A stretch of DNA of 64,000 nt, taken from contig NZ_LDPY01000003.1 in the NCBI RefSeq assembly GCF_001038505.1, forward strand, positions 124,001 through 188,000, given 5' to 3'. Shown here one piece after another: positions 1 to 7,816 of this stretch (positions within the stretch are counted from its first letter, which is position 1; every line of letters begins with the position of its first letter). The stretch is from Puniceibacterium sp. IMCC21224. Its GTDB lineage: Bacteria > Pseudomonadota > Alphaproteobacteria > Rhodobacterales > Rhodobacteraceae. The position numbers were made by a program, and so were the translations under genes. The notes beneath the pieces were generated by a model. The model saw only the letters and a list, made by a program, of their open reading frames with translations. It was not told the origin of the DNA and did no database searches.

Positions 1-700
1 GTGCCTCGTAGTCTTCGCGCACGAAAGCCCCGATATCATCGCTGACCTGCACGCCGCGAGATTTAAGGGCCTGACGGACGGTATAGGCCTGCAGATAGCC
101 TCCGTCCTTCGTGAGCGCCTCGAAGACCTGGCGCTGCGCCTCCTGGCTCGGGTGCTCGGCGAAGGCCTTCATCGTGTCGAGCGTGATCACCTTGCCCCGA
201 GCCGCGGCGCGGATTTCGGGGTGAATAAGGCCATAGCGCAACCGGCCTTTCACGGCGGCTACCGTGGTGCCGAAGGTCTTGGCAATCTTCTCGGGCGTCT
301 GGCCGTCGACCTCCATCATCCGGGCGAAGGCCTCGAATTCGTCAATCGCGTTCATCGGGGCTTGCGTGATGTTCTCGGCGAGCGACAGCGCTGTGGTCAC
401 GTCGCAATCCTCCGGCACAAAGCGGCAGTCTACCATGGTCTTCGCGGTGAACCCTTTGACGGACTTGTCGGCAACCAGCTCCTTGAGCGCGGCATGGCGC
501 CGGCCACCGGCGAGCACGGCGTATCTACCGTCGATCTTCTGGACCAGGAGCGGCTGGAGCAAGCCCAGAACGGCGATGCTGGCCTTAAGATGCGCAATGT
601 TCTCGGGATCATAGGTTTCCGAGGAATTGCTGCGCACATTTGCAGGGTGGGCGACAAGATCGCCGATGCCGACGGAGATGGGTTTGAAGCTTGCAGTCAT
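1..700 (-). CDS. ParB/RepB/Spo0J-family partition-like protein (3' end outside the window)
   Basis: Reading the minus strand from the ATG at 700, the frame stays open to position 1, so 233 codons are visible and the C-terminus is missing. The first ~100 residues carry the ParB nuclease/CTPase-like fold signature: LVAHPANVRSN near residue 15, LLQPLLVQ, then AGGRRHAAL around residues 65-73 and SLAENITQAPMNAID near 105. A helix-turn-helix-like stretch (EKIAKTFGTTVAAVKGRL) follows. Known: such extra ParB-like proteins ride on Rhodobacterales and rhizobial plasmids apart from repB and bind or nick DNA; the role of this copy is inferred. AAGGACATCCT lies just before the ATG. A decayed relative lies at 5985-6409. 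Confidence 0.85.
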   Translation of the reverse strand, partial: MTASFKPISVGIGDLVAHPANVRSNSSETYDPENIAHLKASIAVLGLLQPLLVQKIDGRYAVLAGGRRHAALKELVADKSVKGFTAKTMVDCRFVPEDCDVTTALSLAENITQAPMNAIDEFEAFARMMEVDGQTPEKIAKTFGTTVAAVKGRLRYGLIHPEIRAAARGKVITLDTMKAFAEHPSQEAQRQVFEALTKDGGYLQAYTVRQALKSRGVQVSDDIGAFVREDYEA

Positions 701-732
701 AGGATGTCCTTCTCGGTGGGTTTGGAGCGGCC

Positions 733-772
733 CGCGCGTTCACGCGCGTGACCAATCCCCAGCTTCGGGGAT
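733..772 (-). promoter_or_regulatory. Leader hairpins upstream of the ParB-like gene
   Basis: Two short inverted repeats lie between the ParB-like start and its presumed promoter: GCGCG/CGCGC around 736-746 and ATCCCC (755-760) / GGGGAT (767-772). They could fold in the 5' leader or bind a regulator. Function is inferred only. Confidence 0.3.
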
Positions 773-887
773 CACCACGACAAAAGGCCCACTTCCGTAA
801 TGGGGCGGGCCTCTGTCAAGGGTTTCGGGCAAGTCAAAAATCCCGGCGAAGTTCTCATTCCTCACCAAGTTTAAGACACAAATTCAA

Positions 888-907
888 AAGCTTACTTTTC
901 CTTTTTC
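888..907 (-). repeat. Upstream element shared with the DUF3768 gene (copy 1)
   Basis: On the minus strand this reads GAAAAAGGAAAAGTAAGCTT and closely matches the element at 2839-2857 upstream of the DUF3768 gene. It sits within a ~465-bp stretch (701-1166) in which I see no gene. A shared regulatory or recombination sequence is possible. Confidence 0.35.
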
Positions 908-1166
908 ACTGCAACCGCACATCAGGACTGAGGGACATCCCCTACCCGGGCTTCGTTCTTCCGTCCGTAGTCAGCCTCATAGCTGCCACTCTATGCCTGG
1001 TCCAAATCTGGTCCTGGGTGCCCATCTTTCCCGCGTATTCAGCATCTGCTGATAACTTGCGGGCCTTCGGCATCTCCAGGAACCTCGTCCCGGCAAGGGA
1101 CCTCGACGTACCTGTCATGAGGCGCAGCTCAACCCTCCGCTCTGAATTGTCCTTGAAGCTTCCCGC

Positions 1167-2198
1167 TCATGCAGTCGCGCCGGAGTTCTGCGTGTAGCGG
1201 AACGGCGTGCCGTCTATCCACATGCGGTGCAAGACGACGCCAATGCGTCGAGCAAGTGCAATCATGGCCCTCTTCGCTCCACGCCTGTGCGCTACTTTAA
1301 GTGCCCAAGATTGCAGCCAGTTCGGGGCACCACGGTGCATCAGGATCATCGCTGCCTGATACAACGCGGTTCGGAGCCCGCGATCACCAGCTCGCGTGAT
1401 TTGTCCAACGATGTCCATCTCTCCGGATTGCGTGCGCCTCGGCGTAAGTCCCGCCCACGGTCCGACATCCTTCGACCGCGCAAAGCGGGTCGGATCATCG
1501 ATCGCGGATTTGACTGTCAGGGCGACGATCGGACCGACACCCGGCATCGTCATCATCAAACGGCAAACATCGTCGTGTTTTGTCAGACCCGCGATTTTGG
1601 CATCCAAGTCAGCCAACTCGGCGCGCAACTGGGAACGCGCGCGCAGAAGAGCCTCAGTCGACGCGGACAGGATTTCATTTTGCTCAACCAGTTCCCTCAC
1701 CCGGGCCTCGTACCTGATCCGGGTGACATGCCCGAGCTTCAGACCGAAGTTTCGCAGAACACCCCGCATCGAAAGCTCAAGGTTGATGATGGCCTGCTGA
1801 ACTGACTTGCGCGCCGTCAGCAACGCGCGGATTTCCTGGGAGGACACAGATTTGCGGTGCACGGGCCTGTACCATCCCATTTGAAGCAAGCGCGCAATGC
1901 CCTGGGCATCGCGCCTGTCGGTCTTGATCGGCATGGCTTTCAAGGCTGCCTTCACTAATCGTGTTTCCATCATGACCACGTCAAAGCCAGCTTCTTCCAT
2001 TCCCTTGCTCAGCCATTGGGACAAAGGTCCGGCTTCGAGCCCGATCGCATCGATCGAATATGACAATGACGCTATTGCACGTACCAATGCCTCAGGCTCG
2101 CTCTCCGCCTGTAATTCTTCAACAATTCTCCCCTGTGGCCCCAGCACACAAATCGCCGTGCTTGCCAGAGATACATCCAATCCGATAAATACATTCAT
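1167..2198 (-). CDS. IS110-family transposase
   Basis: 343 residues, the usual IS110 length. The N-terminal RuvC-like DEDD domain is visible: FIGLDVS (D8), GLEAGPLS with the conserved Glu near residue 55, and KTDRRDAQGIA with paired Asp near residue 94. The C-terminal transposase_20 domain shows MPGVGPIVALT around 220 and the GLTPRRTQSG segment with its Ser near 260. Known: IS110 enzymes act with a structured RNA made from the element's non-coding end and leave no classical inverted repeats, so the element's borders cannot be set by eye. The start was chosen because MNVFIGLD matches family starts. The gene looks intact and separates the ParB-like gene from the DUF3768/ArdC block it probably once adjoined. 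Confidence 0.92.
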   Translation of the reverse strand: MNVFIGLDVSLASTAICVLGPQGRIVEELQAESEPEALVRAIASLSYSIDAIGLEAGPLSQWLSKGMEEAGFDVVMMETRLVKAALKAMPIKTDRRDAQGIARLLQMGWYRPVHRKSVSSQEIRALLTARKSVQQAIINLELSMRGVLRNFGLKLGHVTRIRYEARVRELVEQNEILSASTEALLRARSQLRAELADLDAKIAGLTKHDDVCRLMMTMPGVGPIVALTVKSAIDDPTRFARSKDVGPWAGLTPRRTQSGEMDIVGQITRAGDRGLRTALYQAAMILMHRGAPNWLQSWALKVAHRRGAKRAMIALARRIGVVLHRMWIDGTPFRYTQNSGATA

Positions 2199-2412
2199 GT
2201 CGTTGCCCTTCTATTCTTAGGAATTGAGGCGCATGGAAACATACGACCTCGTAGACGCGCTGCAGGCGCATCAAGGGCAACGGCACTTCAGATCATACTG
2301 ACAAACAAGCGAAACCTGTCCGATTCGCCGAAAGCCCCATTACGGCATCTCTCCCTTTGAGGGGGCAGTGGGCCTTCATCGCCTGTGGTGTCAGGAGGGG
2401 GTGTCCCCTGCC

Positions 2413-2802
2413 CTACCAATCGCGCGCCAACATGATGGTCAGCACGCGCATGGTGGTGGCAGGATTGTCCGGGATCTCAGCCCCGTAGCGGAAATCCGAA
2501 TTTGCCTCATAGAGATCGATTTTCCAGAACACGGTCTCGCCCCGGATCTCGACCGCTCCGAAATCGTGCCATCCCTCGGGATCATTCTCAGGCTCGAATG
2601 TTGCAAATTCACCAGTGGCCTTCACCGCCTCGGCCATGAAGCCGTCGCTGGCCTCCATAAGCGAGCGGGTGACATGCATCCGGCCCTGGATGGGCTGGGC
2701 GGGCGGCACTCCAAGGCACGCGAGCTTGCGAAACGCGTCGTTCTGCGCCGCGATCACACTCGGATCCGGACGGTCTGGCTGGGGCTGTGCAGTGATGGTC
2801 AT
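2413..2802 (-). CDS. DUF3768 domain protein
   Basis: 129 residues. The pattern is that of DUF3768, a short family common on alphaproteobacterial plasmids: IAAQNDAFRKLACLG near residue 20, GRMHVTRSL near 42, and a C-terminal ending ATTMRVLTIMLARDW. Biochemical function is unknown. A good ribosome site (AAAGGAGAG) lies eight bases before the ATG. It is downstream of the ArdC gene on the same strand, about 320 bases away, and probably belongs to the same anti-restriction/maintenance block; that link is inferred from context. Confidence 0.8.
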   Translation of the reverse strand: MTITAQPQPDRPDPSVIAAQNDAFRKLACLGVPPAQPIQGRMHVTRSLMEASDGFMAEAVKATGEFATFEPENDPEGWHDFGAVEIRGETVFWKIDLYEANSDFRYGAEIPDNPATTMRVLTIMLARDW

Positions 2803-2838
2803 AGGGCTCTCCTTTGAGAAGTTGAAACACCCTTCCCG

Positions 2839-2857
2839 AAGCCCACTTTTCCTTTTC
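2839..2857 (-). repeat. Upstream element shared with the ParB-like gene (copy 2)
   Basis: On the minus strand this is GAAAAGGAAAAGTGGGCTT, about 35 bases before the DUF3768 start. It matches the element at 888-907 at all but three positions, one of them a single-base gap. The bases further upstream are also alike in both places (GGACCGAGG versus GGACTGAGG). Confidence 0.35.
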
Positions 2858-2939
2858 CGGCTGGCGGCAGGACCGAGGCGGAATGGCCTCTACCCGAACA
2901 ACCCCTTGGGTCGGTAATTCGGGTTGGGGATGGTTTCGA

Positions 2940-3097
2940 TCAGCCGCCTTGTTCTTTGATGCTCTCGAGCCCGTCCGAGAGCGGATAAGCGCCCTCGGAC
3001 GGGCTCCACCAATAGGCTCCGCCTTGAAGGTGATGATCTTGCGGCGGCCGTCGTTGAAGCAGGCCACCCGCAGCGTTTTGGGTTCCTTACGTGACAT
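2940..3097 (-). pseudogene. Small gene after ArdC, apparently frameshifted
   Basis: An ATG at 3097 with GGAG seven bases upstream starts a protein beginning MSRKEPKTLRVACFNDG. In that frame the reading continues through low-quality sequence. A one-base shift near residue 27-29 instead gives AYWWSPSEGAYPLSDGLES and a stop at 2940-2942, a far more protein-like end. The length, 158 bases, is one short of 53 codons. It starts 23 bases after the ArdC stop, so translation was probably coupled. Family not recognised. Either a real frameshift, a sequencing slip or recoding; I cannot tell. Confidence 0.4.
2967..3006 (-). terminator. Long perfect stem-loop inside the small gene
   Basis: GAGCCCGTCCGAG (2967-2979) pairs perfectly with CTCGGACGGGCTC (2994-3006) across a 14-base loop. 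No T-run follows on either strand, so it may act as a coding-region hairpin or binding site and not a classical terminator. Confidence 0.35.
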
Positions 3098-3120
3098 AGG
3101 AGTCTCCGTTCTCCATGTGG

Positions 3121-4059
3121 TCAGGCGGCCTCGGCGCGGCCCCCTGCCCTGCCCATCTCCGATCTGGCGATCAGATAGTCGCAGGCGCGCTGCGCATCCG
3201 CGGCGTGCTTGAAGATCGCACCCTTGTCCGACCGAAGAACGCGCAACCAGTTGTGGAGGTAGGCGGCATTCATCTCGAGCGTATGCGCCGTGAAGCCGAG
3301 CGTCTGACCCAGGAACACCGAGGTCAATTCCGCGACGATCTCCTCGCGCGCATAGGACGTGTTGCCAAACTTCGAGAACCCGAAATCACGGTTCAGTCGA
3401 TGTGGGGCTTTCGTGGCATGGGCCAGCTCATGGGCCCAGACCCCGTAGAAATTGCGCGGGTCCTGGAACCGCGTGATGGATGGCATGTAAACCTTGTCCA
3501 CGGGCGGTAGATAGTACGCTTCCGTTCCTGTGAAGACGGTCGTGATGTCGATGGCATCGAAAAACGCCTGCATGTGCGGGATGGGCTCGGACGGCGGATG
3601 CTCGGGCACGGGCTCCGGATCGGGGAAGAAGCTGTCGGGCAAGCCCTCGATCTGGCAGGCATTGAACACACGGTAGGATTTCTGGAAGCGGAAGACGCGG
3701 GCCTCCTCGGAGCGATCATCCCCGTCGCTGCGGTCATCCTCATCGCCGGCGTCCCTCCGGCTTTGACCGTAGTAAACGACGACAGAGGACTTCTCGCCCT
3801 TGCGGACCTTTGCGTCCAAGGCATTGGCTTGCGGCAACGTCATCCAGAAGGGAGAGCTGTGGCCCGCCATCACGGTGCGCATGGTCAGCAGGAAGTTGTT
3901 CACTCCCTGGTAGGGTTCACCGCCCACGCGCAGGGGGCGAGAGCTGCCACCTGCGGTCCAGGGCTTTCGCCACGGCAGCACGCCGCGCTCAATAATACGG
4001 ATGATTTCGTTGGTGATGACCTCGGAGGCATCGAATTTGGGCGTGTGGGATCGGGCCAT
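3121..4059 (-). CDS. ardC: ArdC-type antirestriction protein (ssDNA-binding domain plus zincin metallopeptidase)
   Basis: 312 residues. The N-terminal ArdC single-strand-DNA-binding domain is clear: VITNEIIRIIERGVLPWRKPW near residue 14, then YQGVNNFLL around 50 and a KGEKSS segment near 88. The C-terminal half is the DUF1738/zincin-like peptidase with the zinc motif HELAH around 210 and downstream REEIVAELTSVFLG, where a Glu would be the third ligand. Known: ArdC of plasmid pSa protects incoming single-stranded plasmid DNA from restriction during conjugation. A short acidic insert (DAGDEDDRSDGDD) lies mid-protein. It heads a minus-strand block with the small gene and DUF3768. Role on this plasmid is inferred from the family. 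Confidence 0.9.
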   Translation of the reverse strand: MARSHTPKFDASEVITNEIIRIIERGVLPWRKPWTAGGSSRPLRVGGEPYQGVNNFLLTMRTVMAGHSSPFWMTLPQANALDAKVRKGEKSSVVVYYGQSRRDAGDEDDRSDGDDRSEEARVFRFQKSYRVFNACQIEGLPDSFFPDPEPVPEHPPSEPIPHMQAFFDAIDITTVFTGTEAYYLPPVDKVYMPSITRFQDPRNFYGVWAHELAHATKAPHRLNRDFGFSKFGNTSYAREEIVAELTSVFLGQTLGFTAHTLEMNAAYLHNWLRVLRSDKGAIFKHAADAQRACDYLIARSEMGRAGGRAEAA

Positions 4060-4098
4060 GGCTGGCGTCCTTTCGAGTGTTGGTGAGAAGATTGGGGC

Positions 4099-4584
4099 TC
4101 AGGTTGATTGACGGGGCCGCGGATCATTGAGGATCCTCGCGCCGAGCCCTTCGACCATGTCGATGTAGCCGATCAGTGAAACGGACCTGCCGGCATCCGA
4201 ATGGTCTGGGTCGAGCGATCCGTCCCGCGCCACGCGCGGCAAGTTCGCAAAGGCAATCACATCGGCGACGGATCGGAGATCAATGAACGGGGTCCCTCGT
4301 GCGACTGCAAGAGTGGCCAATGGAAAGCGCTCAATCGGCGCGAGAGTCGAAACGGTAGTCCAACCAAGATGGATGAATGCCCCGCCCTCTCCGCAGATCA
4401 CATGCACGTTTGGCAATAACGCCGCCTGCTTCAGATAGCCGAGATCACGCAGGACAGTCTCGCGCTCGAGCTGCTGTGCCCGGCCCGTCTGGCCGGTTCG
4501 GCGTAGTTCCTTGTGTCGCCACCACGAGGCAGCGGTCGCGCGCAACACGCGCAAGACACCTGTTTGCATGGGAATGCCCTTCAT
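4099..4584 (-). CDS. Hypothetical protein, 161 aa
   Basis: No family recognised. The N-terminal third is basic and helical (LRVLRATAASWWRHKELRR), the rest has alternating strands and helices (NVHVICGEGGAFIHLGW; YIDMVEGLGARIL). No signal peptide or membrane segment. An alternative start is the Met at residue 6. It lies 39 bases upstream of ArdC on the same strand, so the two may be co-transcribed. Confidence 0.6.
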   Translation of the reverse strand: MKGIPMQTGVLRVLRATAASWWRHKELRRTGQTGRAQQLERETVLRDLGYLKQAALLPNVHVICGEGGAFIHLGWTTVSTLAPIERFPLATLAVARGTPFIDLRSVADVIAFANLPRVARDGSLDPDHSDAGRSVSLIGYIDMVEGLGARILNDPRPRQST

Positions 4585-4863
4585 CAGGAACGGCAGACCG
4601 GAACCCGGCCCGGACCCATCTGAGGGACCCCAAAGGCCCTCATCCGTTAGTCACAAAACCCGAAGGACACTTTCACTCTTTAGGGATCTGATGCCGGAGA
4701 TTGTTAAATGCGAAGCTCATGAGAACGCAGGATCCTGCACTTTCCGGCATCAGACCCCAATGAGGAACAGGATCAGGCCCGGACACCCTCTTTCGGGCAT
4801 CCTCAGGCCTGACCTCCCCCGGCCCTCCTCTTCCTCTCAAACCCCATGATTTCCGCAGGTGGC

Positions 4864-4892
4864 TTGATTTTGTTCCTGTTATGTTCTATTTT
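4864..4892 (+). promoter_or_regulatory. Sigma70-like promoter for the 97-aa protein gene
   Basis: TTGATT (4864-4869), a 17-base spacer and TATTTT (4887-4892) lie 30 bases before the ATG at 4922. AAGAAGGGAGA gives a good ribosome site. Confidence 0.5.
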
Positions 4893-4921
4893 AAGGACCA
4901 CGCTAAGAAGGGAGATCCCCG

Positions 4922-5215
4922 ATGGAAAGCACCACTTACGCCCTGCCCGCGACGCCCAAGCAGATCGCCTATGCGCGCGCGCTGGCCTTGCGCAACCAGA
5001 CGCTTTTGCCGTGGGAGGTTCAGCAAGATCGGCGGTCCCTGAGCGCCTGGATCGACGCACAAGCCAAGTTGAACCCGGGCGCGCAGGACAGCCGCCCGAC
5101 ATCGAAGCAGATCGCCTTCGCCGAGCGTCTCGCCCGGATCAAACGCCGCGCCGTCCCGGATGAGTGTTTCCGCGACAAGGGGCTGATGTCAAAATGGATC
5201 GATGGGAACAAATGA
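4922..5215 (+). CDS. Small protein made of two tandem ~38-residue repeats
   Basis: 97 residues, cytosolic, rich in Lys/Arg and Gln. It contains the same motif twice: TPKQIAYARAL...SLSAWIDAQ (residues ~11-48) and TSKQIAFAERL...GLMSKWIDGNK (~59-97). The shared plan is KQIA-aromatic-A, a basic helix, then an S-x-WID ending, which suggests two copies of a small helical unit able to bind one another or nucleic acid. I know this pattern only from hypothetical plasmid proteins of Rhodobacterales. It stands alone on the plus strand between two minus-strand blocks and has its own promoter and ribosome site. Confidence 0.75.
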   Translation: MESTTYALPATPKQIAYARALALRNQTLLPWEVQQDRRSLSAWIDAQAKLNPGAQDSRPTSKQIAFAERLARIKRRAVPDECFRDKGLMSKWIDGNK

Positions 5216-5243
5216 AGCTGGGTAGCCCCTGCGGTGATTGAGA

Positions 5244-5660
5244 CTACTTCAGCCGATCAACAATCGATGCCCCGCCCGACCTGGCAAGCGCGATCAGGCT
5301 GGACTGGATTTTGGATGTGAAGACGGAACTGAACGTGCCGATGGGCGTGCGGTCCTCCCAGACATAGGACCGCTCCAGAATATCGGTGTTGATCTCGTCC
5401 AGCATGACCCATTTGCGGACATGGGTCTCCAACCCCACACGCTGCGACTCGATCTGTGGCACCTCGATGCACTTGCGCGAGGGCAAGGGCGGTTGCGTCG
5501 TGATCGGCAGGATGAACACCACGGTCTCGCTATCGGACTTGGCGACAGTGACGGCGATACAGACAGGCCGTGTCTTGCGGCCCTCGGTCTCGCCCGCCAT
5601 CTGCTCGCGTTTCCACAGGAACGGATAGCGGAAAACCTCTCCAGCACTCGGCTTAGTCAT
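5244..5660 (-). CDS. PemK/MazF-like toxin of a type II toxin-antitoxin pair
   Basis: 138 residues. The N-terminal GEVFRYPFLWKREQ followed by GRKTRPVCIAV and later VVFILPITT is the order seen in MazF/PemK folds: a basic loop, the KTRP motif and a PIT strand. The C-terminal part has LDEINTDILERSY. Known: this fold cleaves RNA; whether this divergent member does is inferred. The start overlaps the antitoxin stop by eight bases, the usual antitoxin-first coupling. Confidence 0.75.
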   Translation of the reverse strand: MTKPSAGEVFRYPFLWKREQMAGETEGRKTRPVCIAVTVAKSDSETVVFILPITTQPPLPSRKCIEVPQIESQRVGLETHVRKWVMLDEINTDILERSYVWEDRTPIGTFSSVFTSKIQSSLIALARSGGASIVDRLK

Positions 5661-5913
5661 CAGCCTGCGTCAAGTCCCGCTCGAGCCCTTCTATCATCAG
5701 CGCCTTGAGATCCTCGGGCATCTCGTCAACCGTATGAGCCTGTTGCGTGGCCCCCCGGGTGAGGTGCTGGTACTGGTCCATGCTCATCAGCACGAATTTC
5801 GGCTTGCGATGTTTGGTGATCGCAATCGGCGACCGAATGGCCGCGTCGAACAGGTCACTTGTGTGCCGCGTCAGGTCGGCCGCCTTGAACTCGGGAAGCT
5901 CATGCATGATCAT
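5653..5913 (-). CDS. Phd/YefM-like antitoxin
   Basis: About 86 residues from the ATG at 5913, chosen because GGAG lies just before it; in-frame ATGs at 5922 and 5907 are alternatives. The protein begins MIMHELPEFKAADLTRHTSDLF, then AAIRSPIAITKHRKPKFVLMSMDQY, the Phd/YefM layout where a small DNA-binding domain ends in a strand after 'ITKH(R)KP'. The acidic C-terminus (MIEGLERDLTQADD) would wrap the toxin. A palindrome at 5927-5948 sits on its promoter, fitting autorepression. Confidence 0.8.
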   Translation of the reverse strand: MIMHELPEFKAADLTRHTSDLFDAAIRSPIAITKHRKPKFVLMSMDQYQHLTRGATQQAHTVDEMPEDLKALMIEGLERDLTQADD

Positions 5914-5926
5914 GGTCTCCATTTTT

Positions 5927-5948
5927 CCAGAATATACATACATTCTGG
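5927..5948. promoter_or_regulatory. Toxin-antitoxin operator
   Basis: CCAGAAT (5927-5933) and ATTCTGG (5942-5948) form perfect 7-bp arms around an AT-rich 8-base centre, 14 bases before the antitoxin start. A further ATTCTG half-site follows at 5951-5956. Inferred to be the antitoxin-binding autoregulatory site. Confidence 0.6.
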
Positions 5949-5984
5949 ATATTCTGCAAGAGATGGGTTGAGCTCTTCCATGTG

Positions 5985-6409
5985 TCATCCGAACCGCCGC
6001 ACGGTCTCAGTGTAGGTGTACTCATAGGCGGTGTTGCCGTCTTCAATGGACTCGTCCGAGGTCAGGTGGTCGTAGCCGCGAGAGACTGCCAACGCGCCGT
6101 AGCGGTCAAACATGACGAAGGCCCCTGCCCGCCCGATGTCTGTCGGATTCAAGGCTATCGGCCGGATCTCGATCTTTTGGATCTCTGCTTCCAACACGCC
6201 AAGCTGCGTATCGATCTCGGGGGGAGTTCATCTTGTCTAGCGTACTCTTTTTCCAAGGCCTGATACTCGGAGAGTAGTTTGGTATGGGTCGCTTCTTCAT
6301 CCGTCACCAGCCAATCGAGCAGCATTGTGCCACCCTCAGCGCTATAAGCATTAACAGAGACAAAGACGGCGGTAAGGTTGGCCACCTGGGCCGAGGCGTC
6401 TGTGAACAT
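5985..6409 (-). pseudogene. Decayed ParB-like gene (C-terminal part, frameshifted)
   Basis: Two overlapping minus-strand frames join into one ParB-like C-terminus: SVNAYSAEGGTMLLDWLVTDE...EYARQDELPP in the first (start 6409), then, after a one-base shift near 6225, QLGVLEAEIQKIEIRPI...RAGAFVMFDRYGALAVSRGY in the second, ending at 5985. 'RAGAFV...G.L.V.RGY' is the conserved strand of the plasmid ParB-like helpers. The N-terminal nuclease/HTH part is missing and internal sequence has been lost. I take it as a dead second copy of the family seen at 1-700. Confidence 0.65.
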
Positions 6410-6611
6410 CTAGCAAACCTGGAATGGCTTCTTGTTCCATGATAAGTTGATCACATCCCAGACCTGCACCTGACGCGGGTGATCTGGGTTAACCTTCAAA
6501 CCAACATTCTTCTTCTTGATGATCGTATGGTTTGAAGTGTGCCGCATTTGTCTCTTGATCTTCGATGGCTAAGCAGACTCACCAGCCGGTCGAGTTTATG
6601 TGGCAAGAGCA

Positions 6612-7661
6612 TCAGTTTCCTTGCCTCATCATAGCGTCGAGGTAGGCGTTGTTGTTTTTCACCTGTCCTGTGCTGGCTCTCAAAATTAATTCGTCGAGTG
6701 CAATAAGGAGCTGCCCTGGACCTCGTTCTCTAAGGTGTTTTATGATCCTGCCTTGTTCTATTCTTAGCAATTTTCCGACATCGGCCAATATTTCGAGAAC
6801 TGATTGATGATCTCTTGGTTCATGCGGGAAGAAGTCCGATACGTTTTTCAGGTCCGTCCAAGCCATAATTGTTGGATCTCGGCGTTCCTGAAAACCAGAG
6901 GTGCATTGCGCATCTGCTCTATCCTTTTTTATATTCAATCTTGTGGGTTCTACGTGCCGGACATTTTGTCCGTCGTCGCCGGACATTTGGTCGGGCATTG
7001 TTTCCTGAGTGTCATGGTTTCCGGCCGGAAACTCTCTGATGGTCGCTCCGACCAACTCTGCCAGCCTCTTGATAAGCTCTATGATTTCGTCGGCTTTGAG
7101 AGTTGCACGGCGTAGGATGTTTCGTACGTTTTGGAGAAATGAGACAGTCTCAACATCCTTTGCTTGGTGCAAAGCCTCGACACGAAGAGCCAGTGCCTCC
7201 GCCTTGAGCGACCGTAGCTTTTCCTGATCGCCCACAAGCTGTTCTGCGTGTTCGGTGAGCTCTCTTTCCCGATCATACATTGGCTGCAGATCGAAGCCAA
7301 AGGCATCTCTGATCAATCCACCGTAGCGAAGAGGGAACCGTTTGCGGGTTGCGCTATCCCTGCGCTGGATCAGCCCGGCATCCACGAGGTGTCCGATACA
7401 CCGTCGAATCGTTCTCTCGTTCAGGCCGTTCGTTCTCTCAGACAATGATGCGTTTGAGGGAAAGACGATAGTCATTGGAGCTGTTTGTCCGGCCTTCTTC
7501 GGCATGAAGCTGATCAAGGCCTGCAGTGTTACTAGGTCATTTGGTGTCAGACCGAGTTCTTTGCGAAGCGTTCGGATCGGCTCGATGACCCTGTACGGGT
7601 TCGTACCGGGTACAGAAGATCGTTCCGCCAAGGCGGGTGTGTGAGAAAATACCTGTCTCAT
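6612..7661 (-). CDS. repC: Replication initiator RepC
   Basis: RepC binds the origin, which in this family lies within repC, and starts replication. From the ATG at 7661 the protein is 349 residues and begins MRQVFSHTPALAER; an in-frame GTG at 7694 would add 11 residues but sits in a hairpin without a ribosome site. The N-terminal RP-C winged-helix region is clear: VFPSNASLSERTNGLNERTIRRCIGHLVDAGLI near residues 65-100 with RKRFPLRYGG after it. A coiled-coil middle (ERELTEHAEQLVGDQEKLRSL) and a C-terminal RepC domain ending in STGQVKNNNAYLDAMM follow. Third gene of repABC. One parS palindrome lies inside (7017-7032). Confidence 0.93.
   Translation of the reverse strand: MRQVFSHTPALAERSSVPGTNPYRVIEPIRTLRKELGLTPNDLVTLQALISFMPKKAGQTAPMTIVFPSNASLSERTNGLNERTIRRCIGHLVDAGLIQRRDSATRKRFPLRYGGLIRDAFGFDLQPMYDRERELTEHAEQLVGDQEKLRSLKAEALALRVEALHQAKDVETVSFLQNVRNILRRATLKADEIIELIKRLAELVGATIREFPAGNHDTQETMPDQMSGDDGQNVRHVEPTRLNIKKDRADAQCTSGFQERRDPTIMAWTDLKNVSDFFPHEPRDHQSVLEILADVGKLLRIEQGRIIKHLRERGPGQLLIALDELILRASTGQVKNNNAYLDAMMRQGN
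7017..7032. other. parS: parS-like palindrome inside repC
   Basis: GTTTCCGGCCGGAAAC, a perfect 16-bp palindrome that fits the repABC parS consensus GTTNNCNGCNGNNAAC as I know it. In repC it encodes FPAGN. Identical to the copy inside repB. Confidence 0.8.
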
Positions 7662-7694
7662 GATGATGTCGGCTGAAAAAGCTTCCCCGTTCAC

Positions 7695-7816
7695 CGCGAA
7701 CGGTGTTGAAAACGATTCGGCTTCGGGGTATCAATCAGGTGTCTAAGCTAATCGAGGCCCTTCGGAAGCACTGCTTTCGGGGGGTCTTTCCTTTTCTGGC
7801 CTGTCCTCCTTTCTGC
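7695..7816 (+). ncRNA. repB-repC intergenic region, expected site of the counter-transcribed RNA
   Basis: In repABC plasmids a small antisense RNA is made from this interval, opposite to repC, and limits RepC synthesis. Here the interval is 122 bp to the GTG. It shows a CACCG/CGGTG hairpin with TTCG loop (7691-7704) at the repC start and GC-rich inverted segments near 7757-7782. The RNA itself, its promoter and its exact ends are inferred from synteny, not seen. Confidence 0.35.

Noticed and set aside
152..751. 199-codon plus-strand frame at the left edge
   Set aside because: Antisense to the ParB-like gene, whose minus-strand translation carries the real family motifs.
5238..5708. 156-codon plus-strand frame over the toxin-antitoxin pair
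   Set aside because: Antisense shadow; the minus-strand toxin and antitoxin show family motifs, coupling and an operator.
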